Shown one piece after another: positions 27,091 to 35,984 of a DNA stretch of 64,000 bases (position 1 is its first letter; every line of letters begins with the position of its first letter). The position numbers and the translations under genes are program-made. The notes below the pieces were generated by a model that saw nothing but the letters and a program-made list of their open reading frames with translations, was not told the origin of the DNA and searched no databases. The DNA comes from Gloeocapsa sp. PCC 7428 (GTDB taxonomy: Bacteria; Cyanobacteriota; Cyanobacteriia; Cyanobacteriales; Chroococcidiopsidaceae). Location of the stretch: contig NC_019745.1 of the NCBI RefSeq assembly GCF_000317555.1, positions 2,976,001-3,040,000 on the forward strand. The letters run 5' to 3'.

Positions 27091-27792
27091 TTATACTGCT
27101 GTTGCAAGTTTGCTATTTTGAGCTAATTGTCCGTCTTCCATATGCACAATGCGATCTGCAACATCGAAAATGCGGTTATCGTGAGTTACTAACAAAATTG
27201 TTGTTCCTTGTTCTTTCGCTAATTGTTGCATCAACTCCACAACATCGCGTCCTGATTTACTATCTAAAGCCGCAGTCGGTTCATCAGCTAAAACTAATTG
27301 AGGACGACTGACTAAAGCGCGGGCGATTGCAACGCGTTGTTTTTGTCCTCCTGATAAATCTTCAGGATAATAATTGAGTCGGTTTCCTAATCCTACAGTT
27401 TCCAGGATGGCTGCGGATTTTTCGCGAACTTCTTGATAAGAAATGTTTTCGTGTAACTCAATTGACATTTGCACATTTTGCTGTGCTGTCAAAAACTTTA
27501 ATAAATTATGCGCCTGAAAAATATATCCAATATGGCGTCGCACTTGTACTAGCTGATTTTTACTCGCACCACACAATTCTCGCCCCAAAACTTGTAAATT
27601 ACCTTTTTGAGCAGATCTTAACCCACCAATTAAACTCAGTAACGTCGTTTTTCCTGAACCTGATGGTCCTGTCATGATAACAATCTCGCCAGGAAATATT
27701 TCTAAATTGATATCAAAGAGTACTTGTTTGCGTAACTGTCCTTGACCAAAATAGTGATTGAGGTTTTTGATATTAATTACAGATTGTTGCAT
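27091..27792 (-). CDS. devA: ABC exporter ATP-binding subunit, DevA family
   Basis: The 233-residue ATPase has Walker A GPSGSGKTT, the signature LSGGQKQRVAIARAL, and Walker B LVLADEPTAALD. It groups with MacB/DevA-type ATPases (IGYIFQAHNLLKFLTAQQNV). With the DevC permease and DevB fusion protein just upstream it forms a TolC-dependent exporter of the type that, in Nostoc, exports heterocyst glycolipids. Non-heterocystous cyanobacteria also carry several copies, so the substrate is open. The downstream SDR gene begins one base after its stop, suggesting coupled translation. Confidence 0.92.
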   Translation of the reverse strand: MQQSVINIKNLNHYFGQGQLRKQVLFDINLEIFPGEIVIMTGPSGSGKTTLLSLIGGLRSAQKGNLQVLGRELCGASKNQLVQVRRHIGYIFQAHNLLKFLTAQQNVQMSIELHENISYQEVREKSAAILETVGLGNRLNYYPEDLSGGQKQRVAIARALVSRPQLVLADEPTAALDSKSGRDVVELMQQLAKEQGTTILLVTHDNRIFDVADRIVHMEDGQLAQNSKLATAV

Positions 27793-27859
27793 ACATTTTC
27801 TAGATGTATTTCAGTATGAGTGTAGATGAAGTATTCTTGCCAATTACCAACAGTATTTC

Positions 27860-29014
27860 CTAGAAAATATCTGCGGGATCGGCAGCGCGAAGTTTTCGCA
27901 TTGCAATAAGTCCAGAAGCAAGACACATAATGATCGTCAAGCAAAAGACGGAAATTGCTCTTGCCAGTGTCATAAATAGAGGTAAATTTGTTGCACTTCT
28001 TGTTAGGCTATAAAGCCCTACAGAAATCATGTAACCAGGAACAAAGCCAATAATTGCGAGAATAATTGCTTCTTGAAAAACGATACCAAGCAAATAGATA
28101 TCTTTGTATCCCATTGCTTTTAGCGTTGCGTACTCAGCTAAATGATCCGAAACATCGCTGTAGAGAATTTGATAAACAATAACAACGCCAACGACAAATC
28201 CGATCGCAGTTCCCAAACTAAAAATAAAGCCAATTGGTGTATTATTAGCCCAATATGTTTTTTCCGTTTCGACAAACTCTTCATGCGTCAATACTTTAAC
28301 ATCATTAGGCAATCCAGCCTTTAAAATAGCTGCAACTTGCTGCGGATTGCTACCAGGTTTCAATGTCACTAAACCTACACTCACTTCGGCGGCTGTACGT
28401 TGAGGAAAAATCCGCAAGAAATTCAAGTCACTTGTAATTAAATTCCCATCTGCCGCAAACGAAGCCCCAACATTAAATAAACCATCAATTTCAATCTTGC
28501 GATCGCTAAATTCTGTAAATACCAACTGCGCTTGTTTCAGTTGTGCGATCGTCTGCTCGTATTCTCCTCTAGAACCACTATCAAACAAAAACGTATCAGG
28601 TAATTTAATGCGATCGAGATTCTGCTCAACTCCTGGTAAACTAAAAACTGATTTCTCTGGATTAAAAGCCAAAACCAAGACAGCACTATTAAGGCGCGTT
28701 TGCGGAACCTTCCAATTAGCCGTTTCAGCATACAAAGGTACAGCCGATTCAACACCAGCAAAACTCATTGCTTGATACAACCGACTGCGCGGAAAAGTTG
28801 AGAGATTAACAATATTTTGTGCTTGCGGACTCAACAAAACCAAATCAGCCCGCATACTGCGATGCATTCGCGTATTACTATCATAAAGCGCAGCCTGAAA
28901 ACCCATTTGCAAAAACATCAACATATCAGCAAAAGCAATTCCCGCCATTGCAATCAACAGCCGCGTTCTTTCACGACTCACCTGCCACCAAGCCAACGGA
29001 GTTTTACGTTTCAT
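27860..29014 (-). CDS. devC: ABC exporter permease subunit, DevC family
   Basis: The 384-residue protein starts TPLAWWQVSRERTRLLIAMAGIAFADMLMFLQMG, the DevC N-terminal helix, then a large periplasmic domain (about 45-255) and three C-terminal membrane helices (GFIFSLGTAIGFVVGVVIVYQ onwards), the FtsX/MacB topology. It pairs with DevA and DevB in this operon. A short ATP-independent stretch of 67 bp separates it from devA. Confidence 0.92.
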   Translation of the reverse strand: MKRKTPLAWWQVSRERTRLLIAMAGIAFADMLMFLQMGFQAALYDSNTRMHRSMRADLVLLSPQAQNIVNLSTFPRSRLYQAMSFAGVESAVPLYAETANWKVPQTRLNSAVLVLAFNPEKSVFSLPGVEQNLDRIKLPDTFLFDSGSRGEYEQTIAQLKQAQLVFTEFSDRKIEIDGLFNVGASFAADGNLITSDLNFLRIFPQRTAAEVSVGLVTLKPGSNPQQVAAILKAGLPNDVKVLTHEEFVETEKTYWANNTPIGFIFSLGTAIGFVVGVVIVYQILYSDVSDHLAEYATLKAMGYKDIYLLGIVFQEAIILAIIGFVPGYMISVGLYSLTRSATNLPLFMTLARAISVFCLTIIMCLASGLIAMRKLRAADPADIF

Positions 29015-29101
29015 TTGCTATACAACGCTCCTAAACTGCTTGCGAACGTCTCTTTGTTATCTCTTTTCTTTACGCACTTTGTGCCCTTGGTGGTTCGTTA
29101 C

Positions 29102-30292
29102 TCAAAGCTCAATCACAGTCTTCACCTGCAAATTAGTCAAACCAGCAACTCGCCGACTAGCATCAGGATCGAGACGAACTTTCACTTCAACAACTCGCGA
29201 ATCAATATTTGCCGTTGGATCGGTATCTAAAACATCCTTCTTACCAATTTCTAGACCAATTTCATCAACTTTTCCCTGCAATTGTCCAGCAAAAGCACTA
29301 CTAGTAATTGTTACCATTTGACCTAAACGAACTTTTTGAATATCGCTTTCATAAACTTCAGCAACAACATACATTTGCTCAGTTTGTCCAATATCAACAA
29401 TTCCATCATTACCAACAATTTCACCCGCCCAAGAATGAACATTCATGATTTGTCCATCGCGAGGCGATCGCACATACGCTAAATCTAAATTTGCCTGCGC
29501 TTGCTTCACTGCAACAACCGCACTATCAACCTCGGCTTGCGCTGCTGCAACATCTACAGGACGAACTTCAGCGATGCGATCTAATGTTGCTTTCGCTTCA
29601 TCAACTTGTTCTTGTCTACTTCTTGTAATGCGATTCAAATTTGCTTGTGCTTCATTGAGTTGTTGCTGTACAGTTTGTAGAGTTAATCTTTTGCTATCGC
29701 GTTCAGATGTAGAAATTGCCCCTTCTTGATATAATTTTTGATATCGCTGATATTCAAGCTGAGCATTACTAACCTCGGCTTCTAATCGTGCAACTGTTGC
29801 TTGTTGTGCTTTAGTTTCTTCCTGCTTTTCAACTTCAATGCGTGCGATCGCTGCGGTTTGTGCATTAATTTCTCCAGATTTTGCACCCGCTTTAACTTGT
29901 GCTAAACGTGTTTGGGCAACTTTCACTTGTTGCTGCGCTTGTTCTAACGCTGTCAGGAGGCGAACGCGACTATCTAAAATTGCGACAACTTGTCCTTGAC
30001 GAACTTTATCTCCTCGTTTCACCAGCAATTCATCAACACGGCTACCTTCGGATGAAACGGGTGCAGATAGCTGAATCACTTCTTGGTATGGTTCCAAACG
30101 CCCTAATGCTGTAATTACTTGTACTTGCGGTACGCTAACCGTAGGAGTAGGTGCAGCGCTTTGCCTAATCTGGAAACGCGAAACACCGTAGAGAATTCCG
30201 CCTGTAGTTACCGCACCGATAACCGCTAGAATAGTAACCCGCCGAAATACTGGTTTGATGGTTGGCTTATCGCTAACACTCGACTGAAACAT
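29102..30292 (-). CDS. devB: Periplasmic membrane-fusion subunit, DevB/HlyD family
   Basis: I set the start at ATG 30292 (MFQSSVSDKPTIKP), giving 396 residues; longer upstream frames would run into the PadR gene. A single N-terminal membrane anchor (RRVTILAVIGAVTTGGILYG) is followed by the lipoyl half-motif, a long coiled-coil hairpin (about 110-260, rich in Gln, Ala and Glu) and the beta-barrel (VRSPRDGQIMNVHSWAGEIV). It links the DevCA inner-membrane pump to a TolC-like outer-membrane channel. It is the first gene of the operon and diverges from a PadR regulator. Confidence 0.92.
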   Translation of the reverse strand: MFQSSVSDKPTIKPVFRRVTILAVIGAVTTGGILYGVSRFQIRQSAAPTPTVSVPQVQVITALGRLEPYQEVIQLSAPVSSEGSRVDELLVKRGDKVRQGQVVAILDSRVRLLTALEQAQQQVKVAQTRLAQVKAGAKSGEINAQTAAIARIEVEKQEETKAQQATVARLEAEVSNAQLEYQRYQKLYQEGAISTSERDSKRLTLQTVQQQLNEAQANLNRITRSRQEQVDEAKATLDRIAEVRPVDVAAAQAEVDSAVVAVKQAQANLDLAYVRSPRDGQIMNVHSWAGEIVGNDGIVDIGQTEQMYVVAEVYESDIQKVRLGQMVTITSSAFAGQLQGKVDEIGLEIGKKDVLDTDPTANIDSRVVEVKVRLDPDASRRVAGLTNLQVKTVIEL

Positions 30293-30376
30293 GGCTATCA
30301 ATACACTCCATGCTGAATGAGGTTGACAATGGCGATCGCACCCTAAATCTAGCTTTGACTTAGCTCTGATTGTTAT

Positions 30377-30393
30377 ATATCTTTTAGAGATAT
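30377..30393. promoter_or_regulatory. Inverted repeat, candidate PadR operator
   Basis: ATATCT (30377-30382) and AGATAT (30388-30393) form a 6-5-6 inverted repeat in the 115-bp gap between the divergent devB and PadR genes, 14 bp before the PadR start codon. PadR regulators often bind symmetric sites in the promoters they share with exporter genes. The link is by position and symmetry only. Confidence 0.4.
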
Positions 30394-30407
30394 GCAATAG
30401 ATTGTAT

Positions 30408-30968
30408 ATGAAACGCGAGAATAAAAGCAAGTATGCAGTTATGGGAATCTTGACTTGGGGTCCTATGTCCGGTTACGACATTAAAAAAGAAATTGAAAAA
30501 AGCGTTAACTACTTTTGGCACGAAAGTTACGGTCAAATTTACCCCATCCTCAAGCTTCTCGTTGCAGAAGGCTTAGCGACAAAATCTGTAGAAGAACAAG
30601 TAGGAAAGCCAGATCGCTACGTTTATGCATTGACTGAAAAAGGTAAAGAAGAACTACGCCAGTGGTTAACTGAACCAGCCGATCGTCCAACAGAACGCAT
30701 CGAGATCTTGCTAAAGCTGTTCTTTGGGCGAGAAATCTCTACAGCAGATAATATTGCGCACGTCAAGCAATTTCAGGAGTTTCAACAAAAATTGTTGCAA
30801 GAATATCGCGCGATCGAGCAAAAGTTGCAGCACCAGCATTGCAACGATCCCGATTACCCTTACTGCATGGCAACGCTGCGATACGGACTCTACACAAGTC
30901 AAGCATTGCTAAATTGGTGTGATGAGACACTCGCGATGCTTCACAAAATCGCAGAAAAAGATTTCTAG
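30408..30968 (+). CDS. PadR-family transcriptional regulator
   Basis: The protein has 186 residues from the ATG at 30408; a TTG two codons upstream is a weaker choice. It has the PadR winged helix (ILTWGPMSGYDIKKEIEKSV, YGQIYPILKLLVAEGL, KPDRYVYALTEKGKEELRQWL) followed by a C-terminal coiled-coil domain (about 100-180) used for dimerisation, as in Vir/PadR-s2 types. It diverges from the devBCA-SDR operon and most likely represses it until an effector binds. Confidence 0.9.
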   Translation: MKRENKSKYAVMGILTWGPMSGYDIKKEIEKSVNYFWHESYGQIYPILKLLVAEGLATKSVEEQVGKPDRYVYALTEKGKEELRQWLTEPADRPTERIEILLKLFFGREISTADNIAHVKQFQEFQQKLLQEYRAIEQKLQHQHCNDPDYPYCMATLRYGLYTSQALLNWCDETLAMLHKIAEKDF

Positions 30969-31018
30969 ACCGCTTATTCTGGTGATAGTCCACAACGGTG
31001 GACAGGGTTTGTTAAAAT

Positions 31019-31112
31019 GACTCGCCGTTGATAGTGGACAGTGAACAGTGAACAGTTGACAGTGAAGAGAGTGTGGGAAGACTTTGTCAACTATCAACTG
31101 TCCACTGTCAAA
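31019..31112. repeat. Short tandem and inverted repeat block
   Basis: GTTGATAGTGGACAGTGAACAGT near 31027-31049, with repeated ACAGT-type heptamers, is mirrored by CAACTATCAACTGTCCACTGTC near 31087-31110. Such heptameric repeats are scattered through cyanobacterial genomes. The pair could form a long imperfect hairpin after the PadR gene. Confidence 0.6.
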
Positions 31113-31130
31113 TGATCTCTGACCCCTGCT

Positions 31131-31259
31131 ATACTGTCGAGGCGATGTTAATAGCCACCGCTCAGATTTTGACCGAAGAAGCTTGAGTGATACCGAGTAA
31201 AGCCGCGATCGCTGTTAATCTCAACCATGTCCAACGCGAGAAAAATGCGATCGCCTAAT
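31131..31259 (+). pseudogene. Decayed TetR-family N-terminal fragment
   Basis: One frame reads TVEAMLIATAQILTEEA then stop at about 31183; after a frame change IPSKAAIAVNLNHVQREKNAIA follows to a stop at 31258. These resemble the start of a TetR DNA-binding domain (TVEAIL.ATAQIL.EEG ... YFPSKEAI) with the recognition helix lost. A second TetR relic lies at 34594-34799. Together they suggest that gene decay has occurred on both sides of the GMC oxidoreductase and Wzt genes. Confidence 0.5.
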
Positions 31260-31401
31260 CGATAAATTACGGAGGCAGCTAAATAACTTTTTGATATTTT
31301 ATACATTACGACTATAATGAACCATTACTTGTTTAGCACCTCTCGATGACAGGTGGCAGTGAATACTTTAACCATTGAAGACCCGAATAGATGGAGTTCA
31401 T

Positions 31402-32937
31402 ATGATTACTGATATTCTTGAGATGGGTGAGCAAACGAAGCTGCGGGGGCAGATAGTTGTACTCGGCTCTGGGATCGCAGGAGCAGAGTTGGCAACACAC
31501 CTTGCGCGTCATGGTCGAGAGGTGATCCTCGTAGAAAGCGGGCGCGAGCAATTCGATCCATCGATCCAGGCATTGAACGATGTCATCTTTCTTGGTAAAC
31601 GCCATCGCGAACTCGATCCAGATGCTTACTACCATCGATACCTACCACCAGAGTTACGCGGAGTTAGTCGCGTGCGTCAGTTTGGTGGCACGAGTAACGT
31701 CTGGACGGGCAAATGGAAATACCTGCAACCAATCGATTTCGATGGTAGACCCTGGGTTGCCAATAGTGGCTGGCCAATCAGCTTTACCGATCTTTTGGAA
31801 CACTACCGTTCGGCGGCGAAGGATTACGGTTTTGGCGATCTAGAAGCAGAAGCTGTACGTCCTGAAATTATGGAACTTCGAGCCAAGCTCGCCGCAGGTG
31901 GTTTGAAAATGAGCAGTTTCTATTGGGAAAAGACCCCCACGCGCACGGCGATACGCTTTGGTGACGAGATGCGCCGCTCAAAAAATTTGCACGTCGTCCT
32001 CGGTGCAACCGCAACTGAGTTAAGACTTGATGATTCTTGCCAGCGTGTAACTGCCGTCGCTTGCCGATCGCTCGAGGGACGAGAACTGATCGTCGAAGGC
32101 GATGTCGTCGTCATTGCGACTGGGGCGTTTGAAGCTGCGCGTCTTCTACTAGCCTCAAACCGTCAACTACCTCATGGTATCGGCAATGCAAGCGACCTCG
32201 TTGGTCGGTTTTATACAGATCATCCTAAACATCATACTGGAACACTACAGCCTGGTCCTTTAACTCGACAATATGCCCGCGAGCTACAATATGCCCCCAA
32301 GCCACGTTTCTGTATATGCTTTGCACTTGACGACGCAACCCAGCAACAGCATAAGCTACTTGAGCATGTTCTGTACTTGAAACCAATTTACGAGAAACCA
32401 AAAGATCGCGTGTGGCGCATTTTGCGGTTCCGTCCTACGTGCCGAGACGGTAACGGACGAGTCGCCGCCTACCGAGTCAAGTTTGTCACTGAGCAGGCTC
32501 CTCATAAGAGCAGTCGCATTAAGTTAGGAACCGAATACGATGCACTAGGACAACGAAAGCTAGAGGTTGACTGGTGCTTCACTGACCAAGATCGGGATTC
32601 AATGGCAAAGACGCTGCAACTCTTAACGCAGCGGTTCGCAGAAGTCGGACTTGGCACCTTTGATTTTGGGAACGACCCGCCGAGTTTAGAGAATATGACC
32701 GACGCAGCCCATCAAATGGGGACGACTCGTATGGCTAGCCGAGCTGAAGAAGGTGTCGTCGATACGAATTGTCGCGTATTCGGTACTGAAAACCTTTATA
32801 TCGCCAGTTCGGCGGTGTTTCCGACTGGTCCGTCGTACTCACCCACGTTCACAATCCTGGCACTCGCGCGCCGTCTTGGCGAGCATCTGCTTCAAACAGC
32901 ACCAAAGTCAACAGAACTTCATGTTAGCGGGACTTAG
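31402..32937 (+). CDS. GMC-family FAD-dependent oxidoreductase
   Basis: The protein has 511 residues from ATG 31402, with GGAG 5 bp upstream. It has the FAD-binding Rossmann motif VVLGSGIAGAELATHLARHG, a RVRQFGGTSNVWTG segment that places the flavin, and a C-terminal GMC domain with AHQMGTTRMA and a GPSYSPTFTILALARRLGEHL ending. It should oxidise an alcohol or sugar. No signal peptide is present. Neighbours are decayed TetR genes and a convergent Wzt-type ATPase. Codon use is somewhat more GC-rich at third positions than neighbouring genes by eye, a hint of transfer that should be measured. Confidence 0.85.
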   Translation: MITDILEMGEQTKLRGQIVVLGSGIAGAELATHLARHGREVILVESGREQFDPSIQALNDVIFLGKRHRELDPDAYYHRYLPPELRGVSRVRQFGGTSNVWTGKWKYLQPIDFDGRPWVANSGWPISFTDLLEHYRSAAKDYGFGDLEAEAVRPEIMELRAKLAAGGLKMSSFYWEKTPTRTAIRFGDEMRRSKNLHVVLGATATELRLDDSCQRVTAVACRSLEGRELIVEGDVVVIATGAFEAARLLLASNRQLPHGIGNASDLVGRFYTDHPKHHTGTLQPGPLTRQYARELQYAPKPRFCICFALDDATQQQHKLLEHVLYLKPIYEKPKDRVWRILRFRPTCRDGNGRVAAYRVKFVTEQAPHKSSRIKLGTEYDALGQRKLEVDWCFTDQDRDSMAKTLQLLTQRFAEVGLGTFDFGNDPPSLENMTDAAHQMGTTRMASRAEEGVVDTNCRVFGTENLYIASSAVFPTGPSYSPTFTILALARRLGEHLLQTAPKSTELHVSGT

Positions 32938-33032
32938 ACATTTTTAACTGAAAAACAGCCTCAAACCCGTAGCACAAAACGTTTAATTTGAGGTAGCTGG
33001 GTTTGGGCAGTTTTATTGTGTTTCACAAAGAT

Positions 33033-34325
33033 CTATCTTGAGACAGATGATTGCACGACTTGCCACGTCCGAGGTTGATAGTACAAACAGCGGCTAATGG
33101 TTCGATCTGACTTGACGGTAAATCGAAAAGACTCCACGCCATCAAAATCATACTCTCTTTGACGAATATAAATTTTTGCATGGTATGTGCCAGGAGTTAG
33201 ACCGCAAAAAGGCATTTGCATCTGAATTTCTGCGCGCCCTGGGACTATTTTTAGCGATGTCCCATCTGTATCGGAGGTGACGTATAAAACTATCTCATGC
33301 TCTCCTGAAAAAGCTTTAACAAGAATTTTGACGCTGAGATCTTCAAGGGTTTTATAGGATTTACATTCTATCGATAAATAAGCAGGTTCTCCAGTCATCA
33401 ACTCAGTCAGAATTTGACCGTTGGCATCTTTGAAAGCAAGCGAAAGGATATCGAGTCCTAAACTCTCTGATTTTGGCTTTTCTGGCAAAATCATTTGTCC
33501 TGTGGCAATTTCTGTACCGCTTAAACACAAGTCTTCTTCATACTTGCGAATAACGACTTCGGTATCTCCGCTCATAATCAGTTGACCTCTTGCCAAATAA
33601 ATCGAGCGATCGCAGATATTCATCACATTATGAGGATTGTGCGATACTAAAACAAATGCCGTTCCTTGTTCGCGCAATTTGGCAAGTCTGCGGTGGCATT
33701 TCATCTTAAATTTAATATCTCCTACCGCCAAAACCTCATCAATGAGTAAGATCTCTGGCTCTACATAAACAGCACAAGCAAAACCTAACCGCGCCGCCAT
33801 GCCAGAACTATAGCTTTGTACAGGTGCGTCAATAGCTTCCCACATTTCGGCAAAATCAACGACCTCATCAAAGCGCTTTTTGATTTCTCGCGTTGAAAGC
33901 CCTAAAATGGACATATTAGCGTAAATATTTTCTCTTCCGGTCAAAATTGGGTTAAAACCCGCTCCTAGTGCAATTAAGGGAGCAACTCGACCGTTAACAC
34001 TGACAGTTCCTGTATCTGGCTTGATCAAACCACTAATAATTCGCAGTAACGTACTTTTCCCTGCACCATTTGCACCAATTAGACCTAAAGCCTGTCCGCG
34101 CCGCAGTTGAAAATCAACATCTTTAAGCGCCCAAAATTCCTTTTTTCTAAGAACTTCGCTTTTTCTTTTACCGACAACTAAATCGCTAGCGATATCTTGA
34201 ACGCCATAAAATAAAGAGGCTTTGAGATCTCGGCAAAATTTTTTAGAAACATTATTGACCGAAATTACCACCTCTGAATCGTCATTTTGAGTCGCTAACT
34301 CGCGATCGCTCATTTCAACTGTCAT
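33033..34325 (-). CDS. Wzt-type polysaccharide ABC transporter ATP-binding protein
   Basis: The 430-residue protein has an N-terminal ATPase (about 20-260) with Walker A GANGAGKST (about 84-92), the SYSSGMAARLGFA signature and ILLIDEVLAVGD as Walker B. A C-terminal carbohydrate-binding Wzt-like domain follows (about 280-425), with beta-strands such as EHEIVLYVTSDTDG and VKSDRTISRCLYY. This architecture serves export of O-antigen or other surface polysaccharide across the inner membrane. The permease (Wzm) is not next to it: the 670 bp upstream contain only repeats and a pseudogene, so it is an orphan. Confidence 0.9.
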   Translation of the reverse strand: MTVEMSDRELATQNDDSEVVISVNNVSKKFCRDLKASLFYGVQDIASDLVVGKRKSEVLRKKEFWALKDVDFQLRRGQALGLIGANGAGKSTLLRIISGLIKPDTGTVSVNGRVAPLIALGAGFNPILTGRENIYANMSILGLSTREIKKRFDEVVDFAEMWEAIDAPVQSYSSGMAARLGFACAVYVEPEILLIDEVLAVGDIKFKMKCHRRLAKLREQGTAFVLVSHNPHNVMNICDRSIYLARGQLIMSGDTEVVIRKYEEDLCLSGTEIATGQMILPEKPKSESLGLDILSLAFKDANGQILTELMTGEPAYLSIECKSYKTLEDLSVKILVKAFSGEHEIVLYVTSDTDGTSLKIVPGRAEIQMQMPFCGLTPGTYHAKIYIRQREYDFDGVESFRFTVKSDRTISRCLYYQPRTWQVVQSSVSR

Positions 34326-34593
34326 TATGAACTTACCCTTTCAATTATGTAAGGCATGGCTAGACGAAACGCTATCCAAGTTAACAGCAAACCCATTCAT
34401 GTGAGTATACTACGAGTAGCAATATAACTAAAAAAACAGGGTGTTGAGGTAGCCACAAGCGCAAAACACTAAATATATCTACCCGTTGGCGCGGTTGATA
34501 AATATACTCGTTACTGTCCAAGCAACTATTAGCGTTCAAACTCACTCTCATTTAGGTACTGCAAGCAATTCTATGTAATTTCAAATCTCAAGT

Positions 34594-34799
34594 TACTGTC
34601 GAGGCGATCCGAATAAAGAAGCTCACAATGGCGCGATCGCATTGACCCCCAAAATCTCGACCTGACTAAATTTATCTTAGTAAGAACGGTAGAAGCTTTA
34701 ACTCATGCAGCCGTCATTGAATGTCCAGAAATTTTCAATAATGGGCAACTAGAGCAAGAAATTACCAATCTTTTACTATCTTACCTACGCAAAGCCTAG
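34594..34799 (+). pseudogene. Decayed TetR-family regulator, C-terminal portion readable
   Basis: From about 34632 the frame reads RDRIDPQNLDLTKFILVRTV and continues with EALTHAAVIECPEIF to LLLSYLRKA and a stop at 34799. This is a typical C-terminal ligand domain end of TetR/AcrR regulators. Upstream, TVEAI near 34597 is a trace of the N-terminus, followed at once by stop codons; the middle is lost. The gap 34326-34990 otherwise contains only a tandem repeat. Confidence 0.6.
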
Positions 34800-34822
34800 C
34801 ACATAAATTCACAGCCCCGTAC

Positions 34823-34934
34823 GGGTAAGGCACGCCTTACCCATTCCCGAAAGCACGCCTTACCCATTCCCGAAAGCACGCCTTACCCATTCCCGAAAGC
34901 ACGCCTTACCCATTCCCGAAAGCACGCCTTACCC
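34823..34934. repeat. 23-bp tandem repeat (4.5 copies) grown from a hairpin element
   Basis: A palindrome GGGTAAGGC-AC-GCCTTACCC (34823-34842) is followed by exact 23-bp units starting at 34831, 34854, 34877 and 34900, and a partial unit at 34923. Each unit repeats the right arm of the hairpin plus CATTCCCGAAAG. There are no unique spacers. It lies 60 bp upstream of pyrB and the unit number may vary between strains. Confidence 0.9.
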
Positions 34935-34994
34935 CTGAACCACACCAAAATATTTGATACGATACCAACACAAACCCCCGATCGCTTACCACTC

Positions 34995-35984
34995 ATGGCA
35001 ACCACAACTTGGACTCGTCATCACGTTCTTTCGCTTGCAGATTTCACGCCGGAAGAATACGATACAGTCTTACAAACCGCCGCAAGCTTTCGTGAGGTCT
35101 TATCACGGCGGACAAAGAAAGTCCCAACATTGCAAGGACAAGTGGTTGCCAACTTATTTTTTGAACCATCGACACGGACTCGCAGTAGCTTTGAACTTGC
35201 AGCCAAACGATTATCCGCAGATACGCTTAATTTTGCCGCCTCCACGTCATCGTTAACCAAAGGCGAAACAATTTTAGATACTGCAAAAACGTATTTGGCG
35301 ATGGGAACCGATATGATGGTGATTCGCCATCGCGAAGCCGGAGTTCCCCAAGCGATCGCTTCGGAAATGGATCGCCTAGGAGTCAGAGTTGGAGTATTAA
35401 ACGCGGGTGACGGTCAACACGAACATCCTTCGCAAGCGTTACTGGATTTATTTACAATATGTACGCTAATTGATCCCGACCGTCCCCGCTTGGAACTTCT
35501 AAAAGACAAAAAAATTGCAATTGTTGGTGATATTCTACACTCACGCGTCGCAAGGTCGAATATTTGGAGCTTAACAGCAAGCGGTGCCGAAGTCCACTTA
35601 GCCGCACCACCGACACTATTACCGCCGTTGTTCGCACAATTCGCTACCGACACTCCTGGTAAGCTATTTTTACATTGGCAAGTCGAACCGGCACTGCAAA
35701 ATGCTGATTTTGTGATGACACTGCGGTTGCAAAAAGAACGCATGACGCAGTATTTGTTACCAAGTTTGCGCGAATACCATCAGCACTTTGGCATTACACG
35801 CGATCGCCTGCGGATTTGTCAATCTGATGTTAAAGTCCTGCATCCAGGTCCTGTGAATCGCGGCGTCGAAATTAGTTCTGATCTGATGGACGATCCGCAA
35901 TTTAGCTTAATTCAGACACAGGTAACGAGTGGCGTTGCGGTGCGGATGGCGCTGTTATATCTTATGGGCAGTAGCAAAGCTTAA
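34995..35984 (+). CDS. pyrB: Aspartate carbamoyltransferase, catalytic subunit
   Basis: The 329-residue enzyme carries the carbamoyl-phosphate loop [13 protein letters not shown] (about 56-68), the mobile SSLTKGET loop, [15 protein letters not shown], and the C-terminal [12 protein letters not shown]. It makes carbamoyl-aspartate in pyrimidine synthesis. No pyrI gene follows, as usual in cyanobacteria. Its stop overlaps the stop of a convergent hybrid histidine kinase gene by 4 bp, so the two messengers are antisense at their ends. Confidence 0.97.
   Translation: MATTTWTRHHVLSLADFTPEEYDTVLQTAASFREVLSRRTKKVPTLQGQVVANLFFEPSTRTRSSFELAAKRLSADTLNFAASTSSLTKGETILDTAKTYLAMGTDMMVIRHREAGVPQAIASEMDRLGVRVGVLNAGDGQHEHPSQALLDLFTICTLIDPDRPRLELLKDKKIAIVGDILHSRVARSNIWSLTASGAEVHLAAPPTLLPPLFAQFATDTPGKLFLHWQVEPALQNADFVMTLRLQKERMTQYLLPSLREYHQHFGITRDRLRICQSDVKVLHPGPVNRGVEISSDLMDDPQFSLIQTQVTSGVAVRMALLYLMGSSKA

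Noticed and set aside
28817-29321. Plus-strand reading frames of 71-137 residues over devC/devB
   Set aside because: They are antisense to well-conserved exporter genes and show the compositional pattern of shadow frames.
27091-30292. DevBCA as evidence of a heterocyst-forming organism
   Set aside because: DevBCA-type exporters occur in several copies in non-heterocystous cyanobacteria, and no other heterocyst gene lies in the window.
31333-31635. 100-residue minus-strand frame at the start of the GMC oxidoreductase
   Set aside because: Antisense to a conserved FAD-binding region; no ribosome site and no family.
32959-33005. Bidirectional terminator between the GMC and Wzt genes
   Set aside because: CAAACCC/GGGTTTG and CCTCAAA/TTTGAGG can pair, but the stems are short with a long loop and there is no clear T-run, so I did not call it.
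34831-34934. CRISPR-like array upstream of pyrB
   Set aside because: The 23-bp units are directly adjacent with no unique spacers, and no cas genes are present; it is a simple tandem repeat.
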